Numbered from the stretch's first letter, positions 1 through 10,275 are shown. The stretch is 64,000 nucleotides of DNA from Amycolatopsis sp. NBC_01488 (GCF_036227105.1 NZ_CP109434.1:1306001-1370000); one strand, 5' to 3'. Notes: a model not told the origin generated them from the sequence alone. Translations and numbers: made by a program.

Positions 1-1
1 C

Positions 2-229
2 GACGCGGGTCAGCTGCTGCAGCTGGTCGCGCTGGGCCAGGTCGTCGCCGTGGTCCCCGAGTCGGCCCGCCGCCACGCGCGGCCGGACACCGTGTGCGTG
101 CCGGTGCTCGACGCGCCACAGACGTCGGTGCTGCTGGCCTGGCCCGACCGGACGCGGTCGCGAGCTGTCGCCGCGTTCGTCCGGGCCTGCACCGACGTCA
201 GATCCCCGGTGGCTCCGTCGCCCACTTAG
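2..229 (+). CDS. LysR-family regulator, C-terminal fragment (cut by window edge)
   Basis: Only the last 75 codons are visible, open from the window edge to TAG at 227-229. The fragment runs through a '[17 protein letters not shown]' stretch followed by a '[18 protein letters not shown]' stretch. This is the usual end of a LysR periplasmic-binding-like effector domain, where a glycine/valine strand precedes 'PESA' and a tryptophan-arginine strand precedes the last helix. The DNA-binding half lies outside the window, so target and ligand cannot be judged. It converges on the LOG gene and the two stop regions overlap by about 32 nt. Confidence 0.7.
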   Translation, partial: DAGQLLQLVALGQVVAVVPESARRHARPDTVCVPVLDAPQTSVLLAWPDRTRSRAVAAFVRACTDVRSPVAPSPT

Positions 230-782
230 GCGGGGCCGGTGGCTCGTACGTCTCGAACCGGTCCAGCAGCGCCGCCGGGTCCGCGTCGACCATCAGCAGC
301 TCGCGGTAGTCCGGCTTGACGAACCCCTCGGTCACCATGTGGTCGGCGAACGTCATCAGCGGTGCGTAGTAGCCGTCGACGTCGACCAGGCCGATCGGCT
401 TGCCGTGCAGGCCGAGCTGGGCCCACGTCCAGACCTCGAACAGCTCCTCCAGCGTGCCCGCGCCGCCCGGGAGCGCCAGGAAGCCGTCGGACAGCGCCGC
501 CATCTTCGCCTTGCGCTCGTGCATGTCGGCCACGACGTGCAGCTCCGACAGGCCCGCGTGCGAGATCTCCACCGACGACAGCGCCTCGGGGATCACGCCG
601 ATCACCTCGCCGCCCGCCGCGAGGGCCGCGTCGGCGACCACGCCCATCGTGCCGACGCTCGCGCCGCCGTAGACCAGGCCGATGCCGCGCTGGGCCAGCA
701 GCTTGCCGAGCGCCGCCGCCTGCTCGGCGTAGCGGGGCGAGAACCCCATCGACGAGCCGCAGAACACGCAGATCCGGCTCAT
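198..782 (-). CDS. LOG-family (TIGR00730) Rossmann-fold protein, copy 1
   Basis: 194 aa. It begins with a Rossmann strand containing 'CVFCGSS', has '[10 protein letters not shown]' and carries the LOG signature 'PGGAGTLEE' near residue 118. Characterised LOG proteins hydrolyse cytokinin riboside 5'-monophosphate to the free base and ribose 5-phosphate; many bacterial members are annotated only as TIGR00730. The ATG at 780-782 shares one base with the TGA of the upstream paralogue (TGATG), so the two are translationally coupled. Family assignment is firm; substrate is inferred from the family. Confidence 0.85.
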   Translation of the reverse strand: MSRICVFCGSSMGFSPRYAEQAAALGKLLAQRGIGLVYGGASVGTMGVVADAALAAGGEVIGVIPEALSSVEISHAGLSELHVVADMHERKAKMAALSDGFLALPGGAGTLEELFEVWTWAQLGLHGKPIGLVDVDGYYAPLMTFADHMVTEGFVKPDYRELLMVDADPAALLDRFETYEPPAPPKWATEPPGI

Positions 783-1567
783 CAGTGGGTGTCCTCCCAG
801 GCCTGGTAGGACTCCTGGACCACGCGGACGGCGTCGTCGATGTCGTCGGTGACGTGCAGCAGGTCCAGGTCGTGCGGGCTCACCTTGCCCTGGGCCTGCA
901 CGGTCTTGGCGATCCAGTCGTAGAGCCCGCCCCAGTACTCGCTGCCGAACAGCACGACCGGGAATTTCGTGACCTTTTTCGTCTGCACCAGCGTCAGCGC
1001 TTCGAACAGCTCGTCGAGCGTGCCGAAGCCGCCCGGCAGGCAGATGAAGGCCTGCGAATACTTGATGAACATCGTCTTCCGGGCGAAGAAGTACCGGAAG
1101 TTGACGCCCAGGTCGACCCACGGGTTCAGGCCCTGCTCGAACGGCAGCTCGATGCCCAGCCCGACGGAGAAGCCGCCGGCCTCGGCCGCGCCGCGGTTGA
1201 CCGCCTCCATCGCACCCGGGCCGCCGCCGGTCATCACGGCGAACCCGGCGTTGGCCAGCGCGCCGCCGATCTTCCGGCCGAGTTCGTACTCGGGGTCGTC
1301 GCGTTTGGTGCGCGCCGAGCCGAACACCGTGACCGCGCGCGGGACCTCGGCGAGCGCGCCGAAGCCCTCGACGAACTCGGCCTGGATCCGCAGGACGCGC
1401 CACGGGTCGGTGTGCACCCAGTCGCTCGGGCCGCGCGAGTCCAGCAGCCGCTGGTCGGTGGTGCTGCCCTGGTCGCGGCGGTCGCGACGCAGCACGACCG
1501 GGCCCTTGTGGCGCTCGACCGGGCGTTCGGGGTACTGGCCGTCCGGCCATTCAGACTGTTCGCTCAC
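782..1567 (-). CDS. LOG-family (TIGR00730) Rossmann-fold protein, copy 2 (long form)
   Basis: 261 aa. It carries about 75 extra N-terminal residues before the Rossmann core. Motifs are 'VFGSART', '[15 protein letters not shown]' and the catalytic '[13 protein letters not shown]'. This is the longer TIGR00730 class usually found beside a short one in actinomycetes. The GTG at 1567 is preceded on its own strand by TAGCAT with a 6-nt gap, consistent with a leaderless transcript. It is followed without a gap by the short paralogue, so the pair is probably one transcript. The exact substrate is not visible from sequence. Confidence 0.85.
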   Translation of the reverse strand: MSEQSEWPDGQYPERPVERHKGPVVLRRDRRDQGSTTDQRLLDSRGPSDWVHTDPWRVLRIQAEFVEGFGALAEVPRAVTVFGSARTKRDDPEYELGRKIGGALANAGFAVMTGGGPGAMEAVNRGAAEAGGFSVGLGIELPFEQGLNPWVDLGVNFRYFFARKTMFIKYSQAFICLPGGFGTLDELFEALTLVQTKKVTKFPVVLFGSEYWGGLYDWIAKTVQAQGKVSPHDLDLLHVTDDIDDAVRVVQESYQAWEDTH

Positions 1568-1857
1568 TACGCCATGCTACGGCCTGGCCGCCGGCGAGAA
1601 GGTCAGGAGCGCGATGGCGGGCTCCTTACCGGGCCATGAACCGAAGTCATCCGCGTAGCAACTTCCCTGGCCGTCGAAGGATTCATCCGACCGGGTGCAT
1701 TCCTTGGCGCCGTTGACGACCGTGCCGTACAGCACTTTCGAAGGTGCAGCCAGCGGTCGCGCGCGCACCCTCGGCGCGGCAGGTCCACAGTGGACCAGTC
1801 GAGGCCGGGCGGCCGCCGCTTTCCGCGACGGCGGCGCCGATGACCTACCGTGGGGAG

Positions 1858-3132
1858 ATGACCGAACCGCTCGGCGCGCGGATCCGGCGGCTGCGCACCG
1901 GCCGGGGCTGGACCCAGCGCGAGCTGGCCGAGCCGGGGTACGACCGCGGGTTCCTGGCGAAGGTCGAGACCGGCAGCCGGGTGCCGTCGGAGGAGATGCT
2001 GGCCTATCTGGCGCGACGGCTCGGCCTGACCGTCGACGAGCTGCGGTTCGGCCGCCCTCGGGGCATCGCCGACGAGCTGCGCGCGTCCCTCGACGAGGGT
2101 TACCGCGACCTCGAACAGGGCCGGGTCGCCCTCGCCGAAGAACGGTTCGCGGCCGTCGGGAAGCAGGCCGCGGGCTACCACCTCGACGACGTCGAGTGCT
2201 ACGCGCGGTTCTGCATCGCCGAGGTGCGGTGGCAGCTTTTCGACGTCGAAGGCGCGCAGAAGCAGCTGGAGCACGCCGAGGAGCTGGCCGGGACCGCGCC
2301 GCCGTGGCTGCGGGCGATGATCGTGCACCGCTGGTCGGGCTGCCGGTACCTGAGCGGCGACGCCGGTGCGGCGATCGCCCGCGTCGACGAAGAGCTGGCG
2401 TCCGCACAGGATGATCCCGACGCCGAGTTGTGCCTGCTCAGCGCGTTGATCCACCCGCTGATGGAGATGGGCGGCCTGCACCGGGCGCAGCGCGCGGCCG
2501 TCGCCGGACGGCGGCTCGCGAAGGCGGCGACGCGGCCGGACTTCGTCGCGCGGTTCCACCGGCAGGCGTCGCAGGTGTGGCAGGCGACGGGACAGTCCGG
2601 CCGCGCGGAGCAGGACCTCATCGAGGCGTGCCGCCTGTTCGCGTCGGTGGGCTTCGACCGCGACGCGGCGCGGTGCCGGTGGGCCCGCGGGTATCTGCTG
2701 CGACGGCGGGGCCGCTTGGGCGAGGCACGCTCGGAGTTGACGTCGGCGCGTGACCAGTTGGCGGCGATCGGCGCGGAAGAGGGTTTCGCGGGGGCGACAC
2801 TCGAGCTGGCCGAGGTCCGGCTGCGGCAGGGTGCGCCCGCCGAGGCGGCGGCGCTGGTCTCGGAAGTCTGGCCGCTGCTGGCCCAGGACGTCGAATCCCT
2901 GGGCGAGGCGACGGGCCTGCGGGGGCAGATCGCGCAGGCCGAAGGCGACCTTCCCACCGCGACCAGGCTCCTGCGCGAGGCGGCCGGGATCCAGACCCGG
3001 GCGGCACTGCACGGCGCGGCGGTTTCGACGGCGCTGAGGCTCGGTGACGTGCTCCGGCAACGTGGTCAGCTGGACGAAGCCGTCGAGGCGTATCGACGCG
3101 GACTCGACTCGGCGGCCGGTACCGAAGGCTGA
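1858..3132 (+). CDS. HTH (XRE) regulator with TPR-like repeats, copy 1
   Basis: 424 aa. An N-terminal XRE-type helix-turn-helix covers about residues 4-60 ('IRRLRTGRGWTQRELAE', 'VETGSRVPS'). It is followed by about 350 residues of alanine/leucine-rich helical repeats of TPR type. This architecture is common among actinomycete regulators that sense peptides or act in differentiation; no function is assigned here. ATG at 1858 is chosen because TACCGT lies 6 nt upstream (leaderless pattern) and the HTH starts at once; the frame is open further upstream only through non-coding-looking sequence. The next gene has the same architecture. Confidence 0.8.
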   Translation: MTEPLGARIRRLRTGRGWTQRELAEPGYDRGFLAKVETGSRVPSEEMLAYLARRLGLTVDELRFGRPRGIADELRASLDEGYRDLEQGRVALAEERFAAVGKQAAGYHLDDVECYARFCIAEVRWQLFDVEGAQKQLEHAEELAGTAPPWLRAMIVHRWSGCRYLSGDAGAAIARVDEELASAQDDPDAELCLLSALIHPLMEMGGLHRAQRAAVAGRRLAKAATRPDFVARFHRQASQVWQATGQSGRAEQDLIEACRLFASVGFDRDAARCRWARGYLLRRRGRLGEARSELTSARDQLAAIGAEEGFAGATLELAEVRLRQGAPAEAAALVSEVWPLLAQDVESLGEATGLRGQIAQAEGDLPTATRLLREAAGIQTRAALHGAAVSTALRLGDVLRQRGQLDEAVEAYRRGLDSAAGTEG

Positions 3133-3378
3133 TTTTCGCCGGACCGCGGGGCTCGCTAGCCGAACTTCCTACCAAAGTTGGTGAATTGGTTCAGACCAGT
3201 CGTCAACCCAGCCATTTCCTGCGGTTTCGCGAATCGCCGTGATCTTCGGTGCGCGGCGCTACGCCGTTCGGCTCATTGACCGGCTGACGAGCGGAACCTT
3301 TACTCGGACGCGTCCGGAGCAATAACAGCAGTTATCACACCGGACACACTCCTGGACGTCCGGCGGAAAGGCACCTGA

Positions 3379-4644
3379 GTGAGCGAGAGCGTCGGTGAAC
3401 GCCTGCGTGAGCTGCGCACCGAGCGCGGGCTCACGCAGCGCGAACTGGCCGGCCCGCAGTACTCCGCGGCGTACGTGTCGTCGGTCGAGACCGGCGCGCG
3501 GACGCCGTCGGGCGACGCGCTGCGGTTCTTCGCCCAGCAGCTGGGCATCGACCCCGACGAGCTGCTCGGCGGCAGCTCCCCGCGGGAGCTGCTCGAGCTG
3601 GACCTCGAGCTGATCGAGACGGCGGAGAAGTTCCTGGCCGGCGACGCGCGCCGCGCGACGCCGCGGATGCAGCGGATCCGGCGCCAGGCCGAGCGCCTGG
3701 AACGGCCGCGGCAGTTGGGGATCGCGTTGCTGTGGCTGGCCGGGTACTCGACCGGCGACGCCCGCACGAAGTACGTCGCGGAAGCCGAAACGGCGTTGGC
3801 GGACGAGCCGCCGCCGGTGCGGGCGATGGTCGTGCCGCTGCGCGCGGCGGTGCTGTCCGGCTGGGGCGAGGCACAGTATTCCTTGCACCTGCTGGAAACC
3901 TGCCACGCGGAGCTGGTGCGCGACGGGTACCCGCAGCCGTCGATGCTGCTGACGCTGCGGGCGTGCCTGGCCGAGCGGCACCTGCGGCAAGGCGACCTGG
4001 AGCGGGCCGTGGAGTACGCCGAGTCGGCGCTGCGGCTCATGCGGGGCGGCCCGGCGGTGCTGGCCGAGCTGACCCGCAGCCACGTCGAGGTGTGCCGCAG
4101 CCACCTGGCGGCGGACCGGTTCGCCGACGCGGCCGCGTCCGTCGCCGCGGCGTACGAGCTCATGCAGGAACGGGCCCTGCACCCGGCGATGGCGCACTGC
4201 CTGCTGGCCAGGGCCCGGGTCCGCGGCCGCGCGGGTGACGTCGAGGGCGCGCTCGCCGACCTCGGCGCGGCGCGGGAAACGGCGTGGCCCGGCGACGTCC
4301 CGGCGATCACCGTCGAGCTGGCGGCGGAGTACCTGGCGGCAGGCCGGCTGGAGACCGCGGGCGCGCTGCTCGACCAGGTGCGTCCGGCCGTCGTGGCGGG
4401 CACGGCGCTGGCGGCGGAGCTGCGGCTGCAGCTGGGGTCGCTGGCCCGGGCACGCGGTGACGCCCGGGGTGCGGCGGAGTTCCTTCGGGCGGCCGTCGAG
4501 CTGGCGACCGGGCTCGGGGCACGCGGGGTGCTGGTGCGGGCGCTGCGGCCGTTGAGCGAGCTGCTGGGCGAGACCGGGCGGCAGGAAGAAGCCGCGAACG
4601 TGCTGCGGAACGGGCTGATCGCGTTGGGCGCCGAAGCCGACTGA
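3379..4644 (+). CDS. HTH (XRE) regulator with TPR-like repeats, copy 2
   Basis: 421 aa. It has the same plan as its upstream neighbour: an XRE HTH at residues 7-62 ('LRELRTERGLTQRELAG', 'SSVETGARTPSG') and then alpha-helical TPR-like repeats to the end. Start is GTG 3379, with an AAAGG ribosome-binding site about 6 nt upstream. A 246-nt gap separates the two genes, so each probably has its own promoter. The pair looks like a diverged tandem duplication. No ligand or target can be inferred. Confidence 0.8.
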   Translation: MSESVGERLRELRTERGLTQRELAGPQYSAAYVSSVETGARTPSGDALRFFAQQLGIDPDELLGGSSPRELLELDLELIETAEKFLAGDARRATPRMQRIRRQAERLERPRQLGIALLWLAGYSTGDARTKYVAEAETALADEPPPVRAMVVPLRAAVLSGWGEAQYSLHLLETCHAELVRDGYPQPSMLLTLRACLAERHLRQGDLERAVEYAESALRLMRGGPAVLAELTRSHVEVCRSHLAADRFADAAASVAAAYELMQERALHPAMAHCLLARARVRGRAGDVEGALADLGAARETAWPGDVPAITVELAAEYLAAGRLETAGALLDQVRPAVVAGTALAAELRLQLGSLARARGDARGAAEFLRAAVELATGLGARGVLVRALRPLSELLGETGRQEEAANVLRNGLIALGAEAD

Positions 4645-4779
4645 CATCGTAAACGCGCGGAGAATCCAGGGCACCGCCGGTTGTCTAGACCACCCGTTCG
4701 TAGGTAGTCAGCGCTTTCCCCCGGTCCCTATCGTGGACGGACACGCCGCGTACGCCCCTCGACGACGATGGGAGCCGGT

Positions 4780-5832
4780 ATGTCCGGTCGCAGAACCCGC
4801 TTGGTCGGAACCCTGCTGGCGGCGGTGCTAGCCGTCCCGCTGCTCGTGTCGGCCCCCGCGCAGGGGGCGGTGCAGGCCGACACGTGCGCGGTGAAGTCGC
4901 GGCCCGCGGGCAAGGTCCTGCAGGGGTACTGGGAGAACTGGGACGGCGCCGCGAACGGCGTCCACCCCGGTCTCGGCTGGATCCCGATCACCGACAGCCG
5001 CATGGCGCAGCACGGCTACAACGTCATCAACGCCGCCTTCCCGGTGATCCGGTCCGACGGGACCGTGCTGTGGGAGAACGGGATGGACGCCGGCGTCCGG
5101 GTGTCGACGCCCGCCGAGATGTGCGCGGCGAAGGCCGCGGGCGCGACGATCCTGATGTCGATCGGCGGCGCGGCCGCCGGGATCGACCTGTCTTCGCCGG
5201 CGGTGGCCGACAAGTTCGTCGCGACGATCGTGCCTCTGTTGAAGCAGTACAACTTCGACGGGATCGACATCGACATCGAGACCGGGCTGATCGGCAGCGG
5301 GAACATCAAGACGCTCTCGGCGTCGCAGGCCAACCTGGTCCGGATCATCGACGGCGTGCTCGCGCAGATGCCGTCGAACTTCGGGCTGACGATGGCGCCG
5401 GAGACCGCGTACGTGACCGGCGGCAGCATCACCTACGGCTCGATCTGGGGCGCGTACCTGCCGATCGTCAAGAAGTACGCGGACAACGGCCGCCTGTGGT
5501 GGCTGAACATGCAGTACTACAACGGGTCCATGTACGGCTGTTCCGGCGACTCGTACCAGGCCGGGACCGTGCAGGGCTTCACCGTGCAGACCCAGTGCCT
5601 GAACCAGGGCCTGGTCGTGCAGGGCACGACGATCCGGGTGCCGTACGACAAGCAGGTCCCGGGTCTGCCGGCGCAGCCGGGAGCGGGCGGCGGGTACCTG
5701 TCGACGAGCCTGGTTTCCCAGGCGTGGCGGTCGGTTCCGGGGCTGAAGGGCCTGATGGACTGGTCGATCAACTGGGACGGCTCGAAGGGCTGGACGTTCG
5801 GCACCAACGTCAAGGCGCTGCAGGGCCGCTAG
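4780..5832 (+). CDS. secreted chitinase, glycoside hydrolase family 18
   Basis: 350 aa. The Sec signal peptide comprises an RR-containing n-region, a hydrophobic core 'LLAAVLAVPLLV' and an Ala-rich cleavage region before 'DTC'. The mature part is a single GH18 barrel with 'GYWENWDG', 'SIGG' and the catalytic DxxDxDxE as 'DGIDIDIE', whose last Glu is the acid/base. The W-rich C-terminal strand 'LMDWSINWDG' completes the barrel. It should hydrolyse chitin outside the cell; no carbohydrate-binding module is seen. ATG 4780 is preferred over 4768 because GGGAG lies about 5 nt upstream. It converges on the next gene with a 4-nt overlap of stops. Confidence 0.9.
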   Translation: MSGRRTRLVGTLLAAVLAVPLLVSAPAQGAVQADTCAVKSRPAGKVLQGYWENWDGAANGVHPGLGWIPITDSRMAQHGYNVINAAFPVIRSDGTVLWENGMDAGVRVSTPAEMCAAKAAGATILMSIGGAAAGIDLSSPAVADKFVATIVPLLKQYNFDGIDIDIETGLIGSGNIKTLSASQANLVRIIDGVLAQMPSNFGLTMAPETAYVTGGSITYGSIWGAYLPIVKKYADNGRLWWLNMQYYNGSMYGCSGDSYQAGTVQGFTVQTQCLNQGLVVQGTTIRVPYDKQVPGLPAQPGAGGGYLSTSLVSQAWRSVPGLKGLMDWSINWDGSKGWTFGTNVKALQGR

Positions 5833-6620
5833 GAGTCGCCGGCCGGGATCGGGTCGTCGTATTCGCCCGACTGGCCCGCGTAGGACCGGCCGTCCGGGAA
5901 CGGCCACGGGTTCGGGACGCAGCCGTGCAGCCCGAGCGTCTGCTGCTCCATCACCGGCGCCGGCCGGCCGGGGCCCGGGCACAGCTCGTGGCCGTGGCCG
6001 AGCCGGTGCCCGGTCTCGTGGGTGACCATGTACTGGCGGTACTGCGCGAGCGGGGCACCGTAGTTCGGCACGGCGTTGGCCCAGCGGGCGACGTCGAGCA
6101 CGACGTTGCTGCCGTTGCGGCAGGAGGTGTAGCCGTCCGGGGAGCCGCCGCACAGCTTGTCGCGGCTGGCGGGCGTGGCCAGGTAGATGGTGAAGTCGGC
6201 GTCGTCGTCCGGGCCGACCTGCTGCAGCCGCCACTCGCCGCCGCCGGTCCAGCCCCGCGGGTCGCCGAGGATGCCGCGGATGTCCTTGGCGAACGCCACC
6301 GGCCCGACGCCGTCGATGTCGGTCTCGAGCGCGATCCGGTAGCGCATGAGCTTGCCCTGGGTGCCGGCCACCTCGTCGCTGCCGGCGGTGAACATCCACT
6401 GGCCGGAGCCGGTCCGCGGGAAGGTGATCTGCTGCGCGGCCTGGGTCACCGGCGGCTTCTCGCCCGGCGGCGGCGGGAGGGCGGTGGCGGCCCCGATGTC
6501 GGTGCGGACCGGCCCGGCCGCCGGCGCGGCGACGGGCTGCTGTTCACAGGCGGTCAACCCGCCGACGACCGCCAGCGCGAGCACGGCAACGGCAACGGCC
6601 CGTCTCGCGGATTTCGCCAT
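5829..6620 (-). CDS. DUF3152 lipoprotein, putative zinc protease
   Basis: 263 aa. The N-terminus has a lysine/arginine n-region, a hydrophobic core and a lipobox 'LTAC', so it should be a lipoprotein. A proline-rich linker follows. The DUF3152 domain occupies about residues 65-255 and contains an extended zinc signature 'HETGHRLGHGHE', matching HExxHxxGxxH of metzincin-type metallopeptidases. Four later cysteines could form disulfides. The substrate is unknown. It lies head-to-tail against the chitinase and downstream of dapE but on its own. Confidence 0.8.
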   Translation of the reverse strand: MAKSARRAVAVAVLALAVVGGLTACEQQPVAAPAAGPVRTDIGAATALPPPPGEKPPVTQAAQQITFPRTGSGQWMFTAGSDEVAGTQGKLMRYRIALETDIDGVGPVAFAKDIRGILGDPRGWTGGGEWRLQQVGPDDDADFTIYLATPASRDKLCGGSPDGYTSCRNGSNVVLDVARWANAVPNYGAPLAQYRQYMVTHETGHRLGHGHELCPGPGRPAPVMEQQTLGLHGCVPNPWPFPDGRSYAGQSGEYDDPIPAGDS

Positions 6621-6737
6621 GGTTCCTCCCGGAGCACCCTCAGCAGGAGATACGGCCGGTGGCGCGGAAAAGTTGCGGTGACGTCCGACGCCGGAGCGTC
6701 ACCGCAGCTCAACGCCCACGGGTGTGACGACGGCCAC

Positions 6738-7808
6738 TCAGGACAGGAACTTGCGCAGCACCTCGGTCACCTGGCGGATCTCCGCCGTGTGGACGTTCTC
6801 CTGCTTCGTGTGCGCCAGCGTGGGGTTGCCCGGCCCGAAGTTCACCGCCGGCATTCCCAGCGCCGCGAAGCGCGCTACGTCCGTCCAGCCCAGCTTCGCC
6901 GCCGCGCGGCCGCCTGCCGCCGTCACCAGCTCGGCCGCCGCCGGGGCCGACAGGCCCGGCAACGCTCCCGGTGAAAGGTCCACAACGGACAGTTCGTAAC
7001 CGTGGAACACCTCGCGCAGGTGGCGCTCGGCCGCCACCGGGTCGCGGTCCGGGGCGAAGCGGTGGTTCACCGTGAGGACCGCCGAATCCGGGACGACGTT
7101 CCCGGCCACGCCGCCACCGACCGACGTCGCCTGCAGGCCCTCGCGGTAGGTGAGCCCGTCGATGTCCACGACGCGCGGCGAGTACTCCGCCAGCCGCCGC
7201 AGGGGCTCGGCCAGCGCGTGGATCGCGTTCTCCCCCATCCACGCCCGCGCGGTGTGCGCGCGCTTGCCGGACAGGCGCAGCTCGACGCGCATCGTGCCCT
7301 GGCAGCCCGCCTCGATCACGCCGTTCGACGGCTCGCCGACGATCGCCAGGTCCCCCGCGAGCCACTCCGGCAGCTCGCGCTCGATCCGGCCGAGGCCGTT
7401 CTTGACCGCTTCGACCTCTTCGTTGTCGTAGAAGACGAACGTGACGTCGTGCTTCGGCGAGGGCAGCGTCGCGGCGAGGTGCAGGAACACCGCGTCGCCG
7501 CTCTTCATGTCGACCGTGCCGAGGCCGTGCAGGATCTCGTCGTCTCCGGTGCCTTCGCGCCGAGAAGGCAGGTTGCCGTTTTCCGGCACGGTGTCCAGGT
7601 GCCCGGCGAGCACGACCCGCGACGCGCGGCCGAGGTTCGTGCGCGCGAGGACGGCGTCGCCGTTGCGGATCACCTCGAGGTGCGGAGCCTGCTTCCGAAG
7701 CGCTTCCTGCACCGCCGTCGCCAGCTCGGCCTCCGCCCCGGACACGCTGAAGACGTCCACGAGCGCGGCGGTCAGGTCCACGGGGTCGGCGTGCAGGTCG
7801 AGGCTCAT
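6738..7808 (-). CDS. dapE: succinyl-diaminopimelate desuccinylase
   Basis: 356 aa, M20 family. It removes succinate from N-succinyl-LL-diaminopimelate in lysine and peptidoglycan precursor synthesis. Metal and catalytic motifs are in order: 'AGHLDTVP' (His and Asp), 'GTVDMKSG' (bridging Asp), 'DNEEVEA' (catalytic Glu pair), 'VGEPS', and a C-terminal 'HTKQENV' histidine. ATG 7808 is chosen; a GTG three codons upstream is possible. It is divergent from a small lipoprotein gene over only 23 nt. dapD is on the opposite strand 0.5 kb away and dapC is at 13.9 kb, so the succinylase branch is loosely clustered here. Confidence 0.9.
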   Translation of the reverse strand: MSLDLHADPVDLTAALVDVFSVSGAEAELATAVQEALRKQAPHLEVIRNGDAVLARTNLGRASRVVLAGHLDTVPENGNLPSRREGTGDDEILHGLGTVDMKSGDAVFLHLAATLPSPKHDVTFVFYDNEEVEAVKNGLGRIERELPEWLAGDLAIVGEPSNGVIEAGCQGTMRVELRLSGKRAHTARAWMGENAIHALAEPLRRLAEYSPRVVDIDGLTYREGLQATSVGGGVAGNVVPDSAVLTVNHRFAPDRDPVAAERHLREVFHGYELSVVDLSPGALPGLSAPAAAELVTAAGGRAAAKLGWTDVARFAALGMPAVNFGPGNPTLAHTKQENVHTAEIRQVTEVLRKFLS

Positions 7809-7831
7809 GCCCGGCACGCTACCGTGAGGGT

Positions 7832-8260
7832 GTGCGTAGGTTCCCGGTCGCCGTGGGCGGCGCGTTGCTGGTACTGGTCCTGTCCGGCTGCGGCAACGAA
7901 GCCGGCCCGACCCCCAAGCAGGGTGGCGAGCCCGGGCCGGACGCGCTCCCGGTGAAGCTGGACGCGCTGACCGCCGACCAGTGCTACGCGAGCCCGCGGA
8001 CCCAGCTGCCGAAGGGCTGCGAGAAGTACGTCACCGAGGTCGCCAACGTCCCGGGCACGGCCCGCAAGCGCGCGAACGACCGCGACCCGCAGCTGGTCGC
8101 CGAGGCCGACAAGCTCGAGCAGGCGGTCGGCGAGTTCCGCGGCGCCGGCTGCACGACCGTGCCCGACCCCGGTGGTCCCTGCACGCAGGCGCTGGTCGAC
8201 GTCGCCGGTGCTCTCGGCAGCCTGAAGAAGCAGGTAGCCGCCGAGCCCACGACCAGTTGA
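7832..8260 (+). CDS. small lipoprotein of unknown function
   Basis: 142 aa. It has a short basic n-region, a hydrophobic core and a lipobox 'LSGC', so it should be diacylglyceryl-modified and exported. The mature protein has four cysteines arranged as two pairs ('[13 protein letters not shown]', then 'GC' and 'PC'), suggesting disulfides, and a charged helical centre. No known domain is recognised. GTG 7832 has TACCGT 6 nt upstream, a leaderless pattern. It lies between dapE (divergent) and dapD (downstream), but nothing ties it to lysine synthesis. Confidence 0.7.
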   Translation: MRRFPVAVGGALLVLVLSGCGNEAGPTPKQGGEPGPDALPVKLDALTADQCYASPRTQLPKGCEKYVTEVANVPGTARKRANDRDPQLVAEADKLEQAVGEFRGAGCTTVPDPGGPCTQALVDVAGALGSLKKQVAAEPTTS

Positions 8261-8288
8261 CCCAGCTCACTCGGCTACGGTGAAGGCC

Positions 8289-9269
8289 GTGAGCGAGCAG
8301 AGCCCGAACCCCGAAACGACCGGCGCCAGCGGCGTCGGGCTGGCCACCGTCGCGACCGACGGGACGGTCCTCGACACCTGGTACCCGCACCCGAAGCTGA
8401 CCGAAGCCGGCACGTCCGGGACCGAGCGCCTGAGCGCGGAAGAGGCCACCGCGCTGCTCGGCGAGGCCGCCGCGGCGCTGCTCGGCCCGGACACCGACCG
8501 CGGGGTCGAGGTCGTCGCCGTCCGCACCACGATCGGCAAGCTGGCCGACGCGCCCGCGGACCCGCACGACATGTACCTGCGGCTGCACCTGCTCTCACAC
8601 CGGCTGGTCCGCCCGCACGGCCAGAACCTCGACGGCATGTTCGGCCTGCTGGCCAACGTCGTGTGGACCAACCACGGCCCGTGCCCGGTCGAGGGCTTCG
8701 AGACGACGCGGCTGCGGCTGCGCTCGCGCGGCGCGGTGACCGTCTACAGCGTCGACAAGTTCCCGCGGATGGTCGACTACGTCCTGCCGGCCGGTGTCCG
8801 GATCGGCGACGCCGACCGTGTCCGGCTCGGCGCGCACCTGGCGACCGGCACGACCGTGATGCACGAGGGCTTCGTGAACTTCAACGCCGGCACGCTCGGC
8901 GCGTCGATGGTCGAGGGCCGGATCTCGGCCGGCGTCGTGGTCGGCGACGGCTCGGACGTCGGCGGCGGCGCGTCGATCATGGGCATGCTTTCGGGCGGTG
9001 GCAAGGAGACGATCTCGCTGGGCGAGCGCTGCCTGATCGGCGCGAACGGTGGCGTCGGGATCTCGCTGGGCGACGACACGGTCGTCGAGGCGGGGCTGTA
9101 CGTCACGGCGGGGACGAAGGTCGTCGTCGAGGGCAAGGTCGTCAAGGCCCGCGAGCTCAACGGCATCTCGGGTGCGGTCTTCCGCCGCAACTCCGCGACC
9201 GGCGCGGTCGAGGTCGTGGCGCGGACCGGCTCCGGCGTCGAGCTGAATTCGATCCTGCACGCCAACTGA
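8289..9269 (+). CDS. dapD: tetrahydrodipicolinate N-succinyltransferase, actinobacterial type
   Basis: 326 aa. It transfers succinate from succinyl-CoA to tetrahydrodipicolinate in DAP/lysine synthesis. The N-terminal domain is followed at about residues 170-300 by left-handed beta-helix hexapeptide repeats ('[20 protein letters not shown]', '[14 protein letters not shown]'), as in the actinobacterial DapD family. GTG 8289 is preferred over GTG 8280 because TACGGT lies exactly 7 nt before it; the upstream GTG overlaps that -10-like element. It works in the same pathway as dapE and dapC in this window. Confidence 0.9.
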   Translation: MSEQSPNPETTGASGVGLATVATDGTVLDTWYPHPKLTEAGTSGTERLSAEEATALLGEAAAALLGPDTDRGVEVVAVRTTIGKLADAPADPHDMYLRLHLLSHRLVRPHGQNLDGMFGLLANVVWTNHGPCPVEGFETTRLRLRSRGAVTVYSVDKFPRMVDYVLPAGVRIGDADRVRLGAHLATGTTVMHEGFVNFNAGTLGASMVEGRISAGVVVGDGSDVGGGASIMGMLSGGGKETISLGERCLIGANGGVGISLGDDTVVEAGLYVTAGTKVVVEGKVVKARELNGISGAVFRRNSATGAVEVVARTGSGVELNSILHAN

Positions 9270-9309
9270 GGCCTTCGACGATCCCGGTTGTTCACCTACC
9301 ATTCATGTG

Positions 9310-10248
9310 GTGACCACCGAATCGTTGCCTCGCACCCCGGCCGAGCTGGGCCTGCCCGAGCTTCCGGTCGAGGTGGGCCCGGCGGATCCGGCCGGCCACC
9401 ACGTCCGGGCCAAGCTCGATCGGGAGATCCGCGCCCTCCTCGCGCACGAAGCCGGCACGCGCTCCGGCGCCGACCCCGAGGACCTGCACCAGATGCGCGT
9501 CGCCCTGCGGCGGATGCGCAGCGTGCTGAAGCTGTCCGGCCCGCTGGTCGGCGACGGCGCCGAGCCGGTGCGCGCCGAGCTGGGCTGGCTCGGCCAGTCG
9601 CTCGGCGAGGTGCGCGACTACGACGTCCTCATCGGGCACCTGCGCGAGGTCATCGCCGACTTCGAGGTCCGCGACCAGGCCGCCGGGCGACGGCTGGTGT
9701 CCCGGTTCGTCACCGAGCGCGCCGCGGCGAAGCGCCGGCTGACCCGGGCGCTGTCCAGCGCGCGCTACTCGACGCTGCTGCGCGAGGTCAGCTTGCTGAC
9801 GACCGACCGTGACGCCGCCGCCGAGGCGGCCGAGCACCAGCACGACCTGGTCGCCGGGCTGGCGAAGCCGCACCGCAAGCTCGCCAAGGCCGTCCGCGCG
9901 CTGCCCGCCGACCCGCCCGACGACGACCTGCACGCCCTGCGCATCCACGGCAAGAAGCTGCGGTACGCCGCCGAGCTGGCCCAGACGTCGGCGAAGAAGA
10001 AGCGGGCCAAGCGGATCACGAAGCTGATCAAGGCGACGAAGGACTTCCAGACCGTGCTGGGCGATCACCAGGACGCGGTGATCGCGGCCGAGCGGATGCG
10101 CACGGTGCTGGCGACAGCGGACGGCGAGGTCGGCTTCGTCGCCGGCCGGATCGCCGAGCGCGAGCTGGCCAGGCGGGCCGAGGCCCGCGCGGCCTGGCAC
10201 GACTCCTGGACCGTGGTCGACGACGCGGCCCGGGCCCTGCACACCTGA
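9310..10248 (+). CDS. CHAD domain protein
   Basis: 312 aa. It has two helical-bundle halves, each with the conserved histidine pattern: 'EDLHQMRVALRRMRS' near residue 60 and 'DDLHALRIHGKKLRYA' near residue 205. Basic residues are concentrated along these helices. CHAD domains bind inorganic polyphosphate and other polyanions, and some associate with CYTH triphosphatases; no CYTH domain is fused here. GTG 9310 is chosen because TACCAT is 7 nt upstream; GTG 9307 is adjacent. It stands alone between dapD and the monooxygenase. Confidence 0.85.
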   Translation: MTTESLPRTPAELGLPELPVEVGPADPAGHHVRAKLDREIRALLAHEAGTRSGADPEDLHQMRVALRRMRSVLKLSGPLVGDGAEPVRAELGWLGQSLGEVRDYDVLIGHLREVIADFEVRDQAAGRRLVSRFVTERAAAKRRLTRALSSARYSTLLREVSLLTTDRDAAAEAAEHQHDLVAGLAKPHRKLAKAVRALPADPPDDDLHALRIHGKKLRYAAELAQTSAKKKRAKRITKLIKATKDFQTVLGDHQDAVIAAERMRTVLATADGEVGFVAGRIAERELARRAEARAAWHDSWTVVDDAARALHT

Positions 10249-10275
10249 CGCACAGCGGGATGTCGTGACGTCCGG

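Noticed and set aside
198..1550. Single 450-codon frame covering both LOG genes
   Set aside because: The second half is a shadow of the long LOG gene; the true short gene starts at ATG 782, where the upstream stop overlaps.
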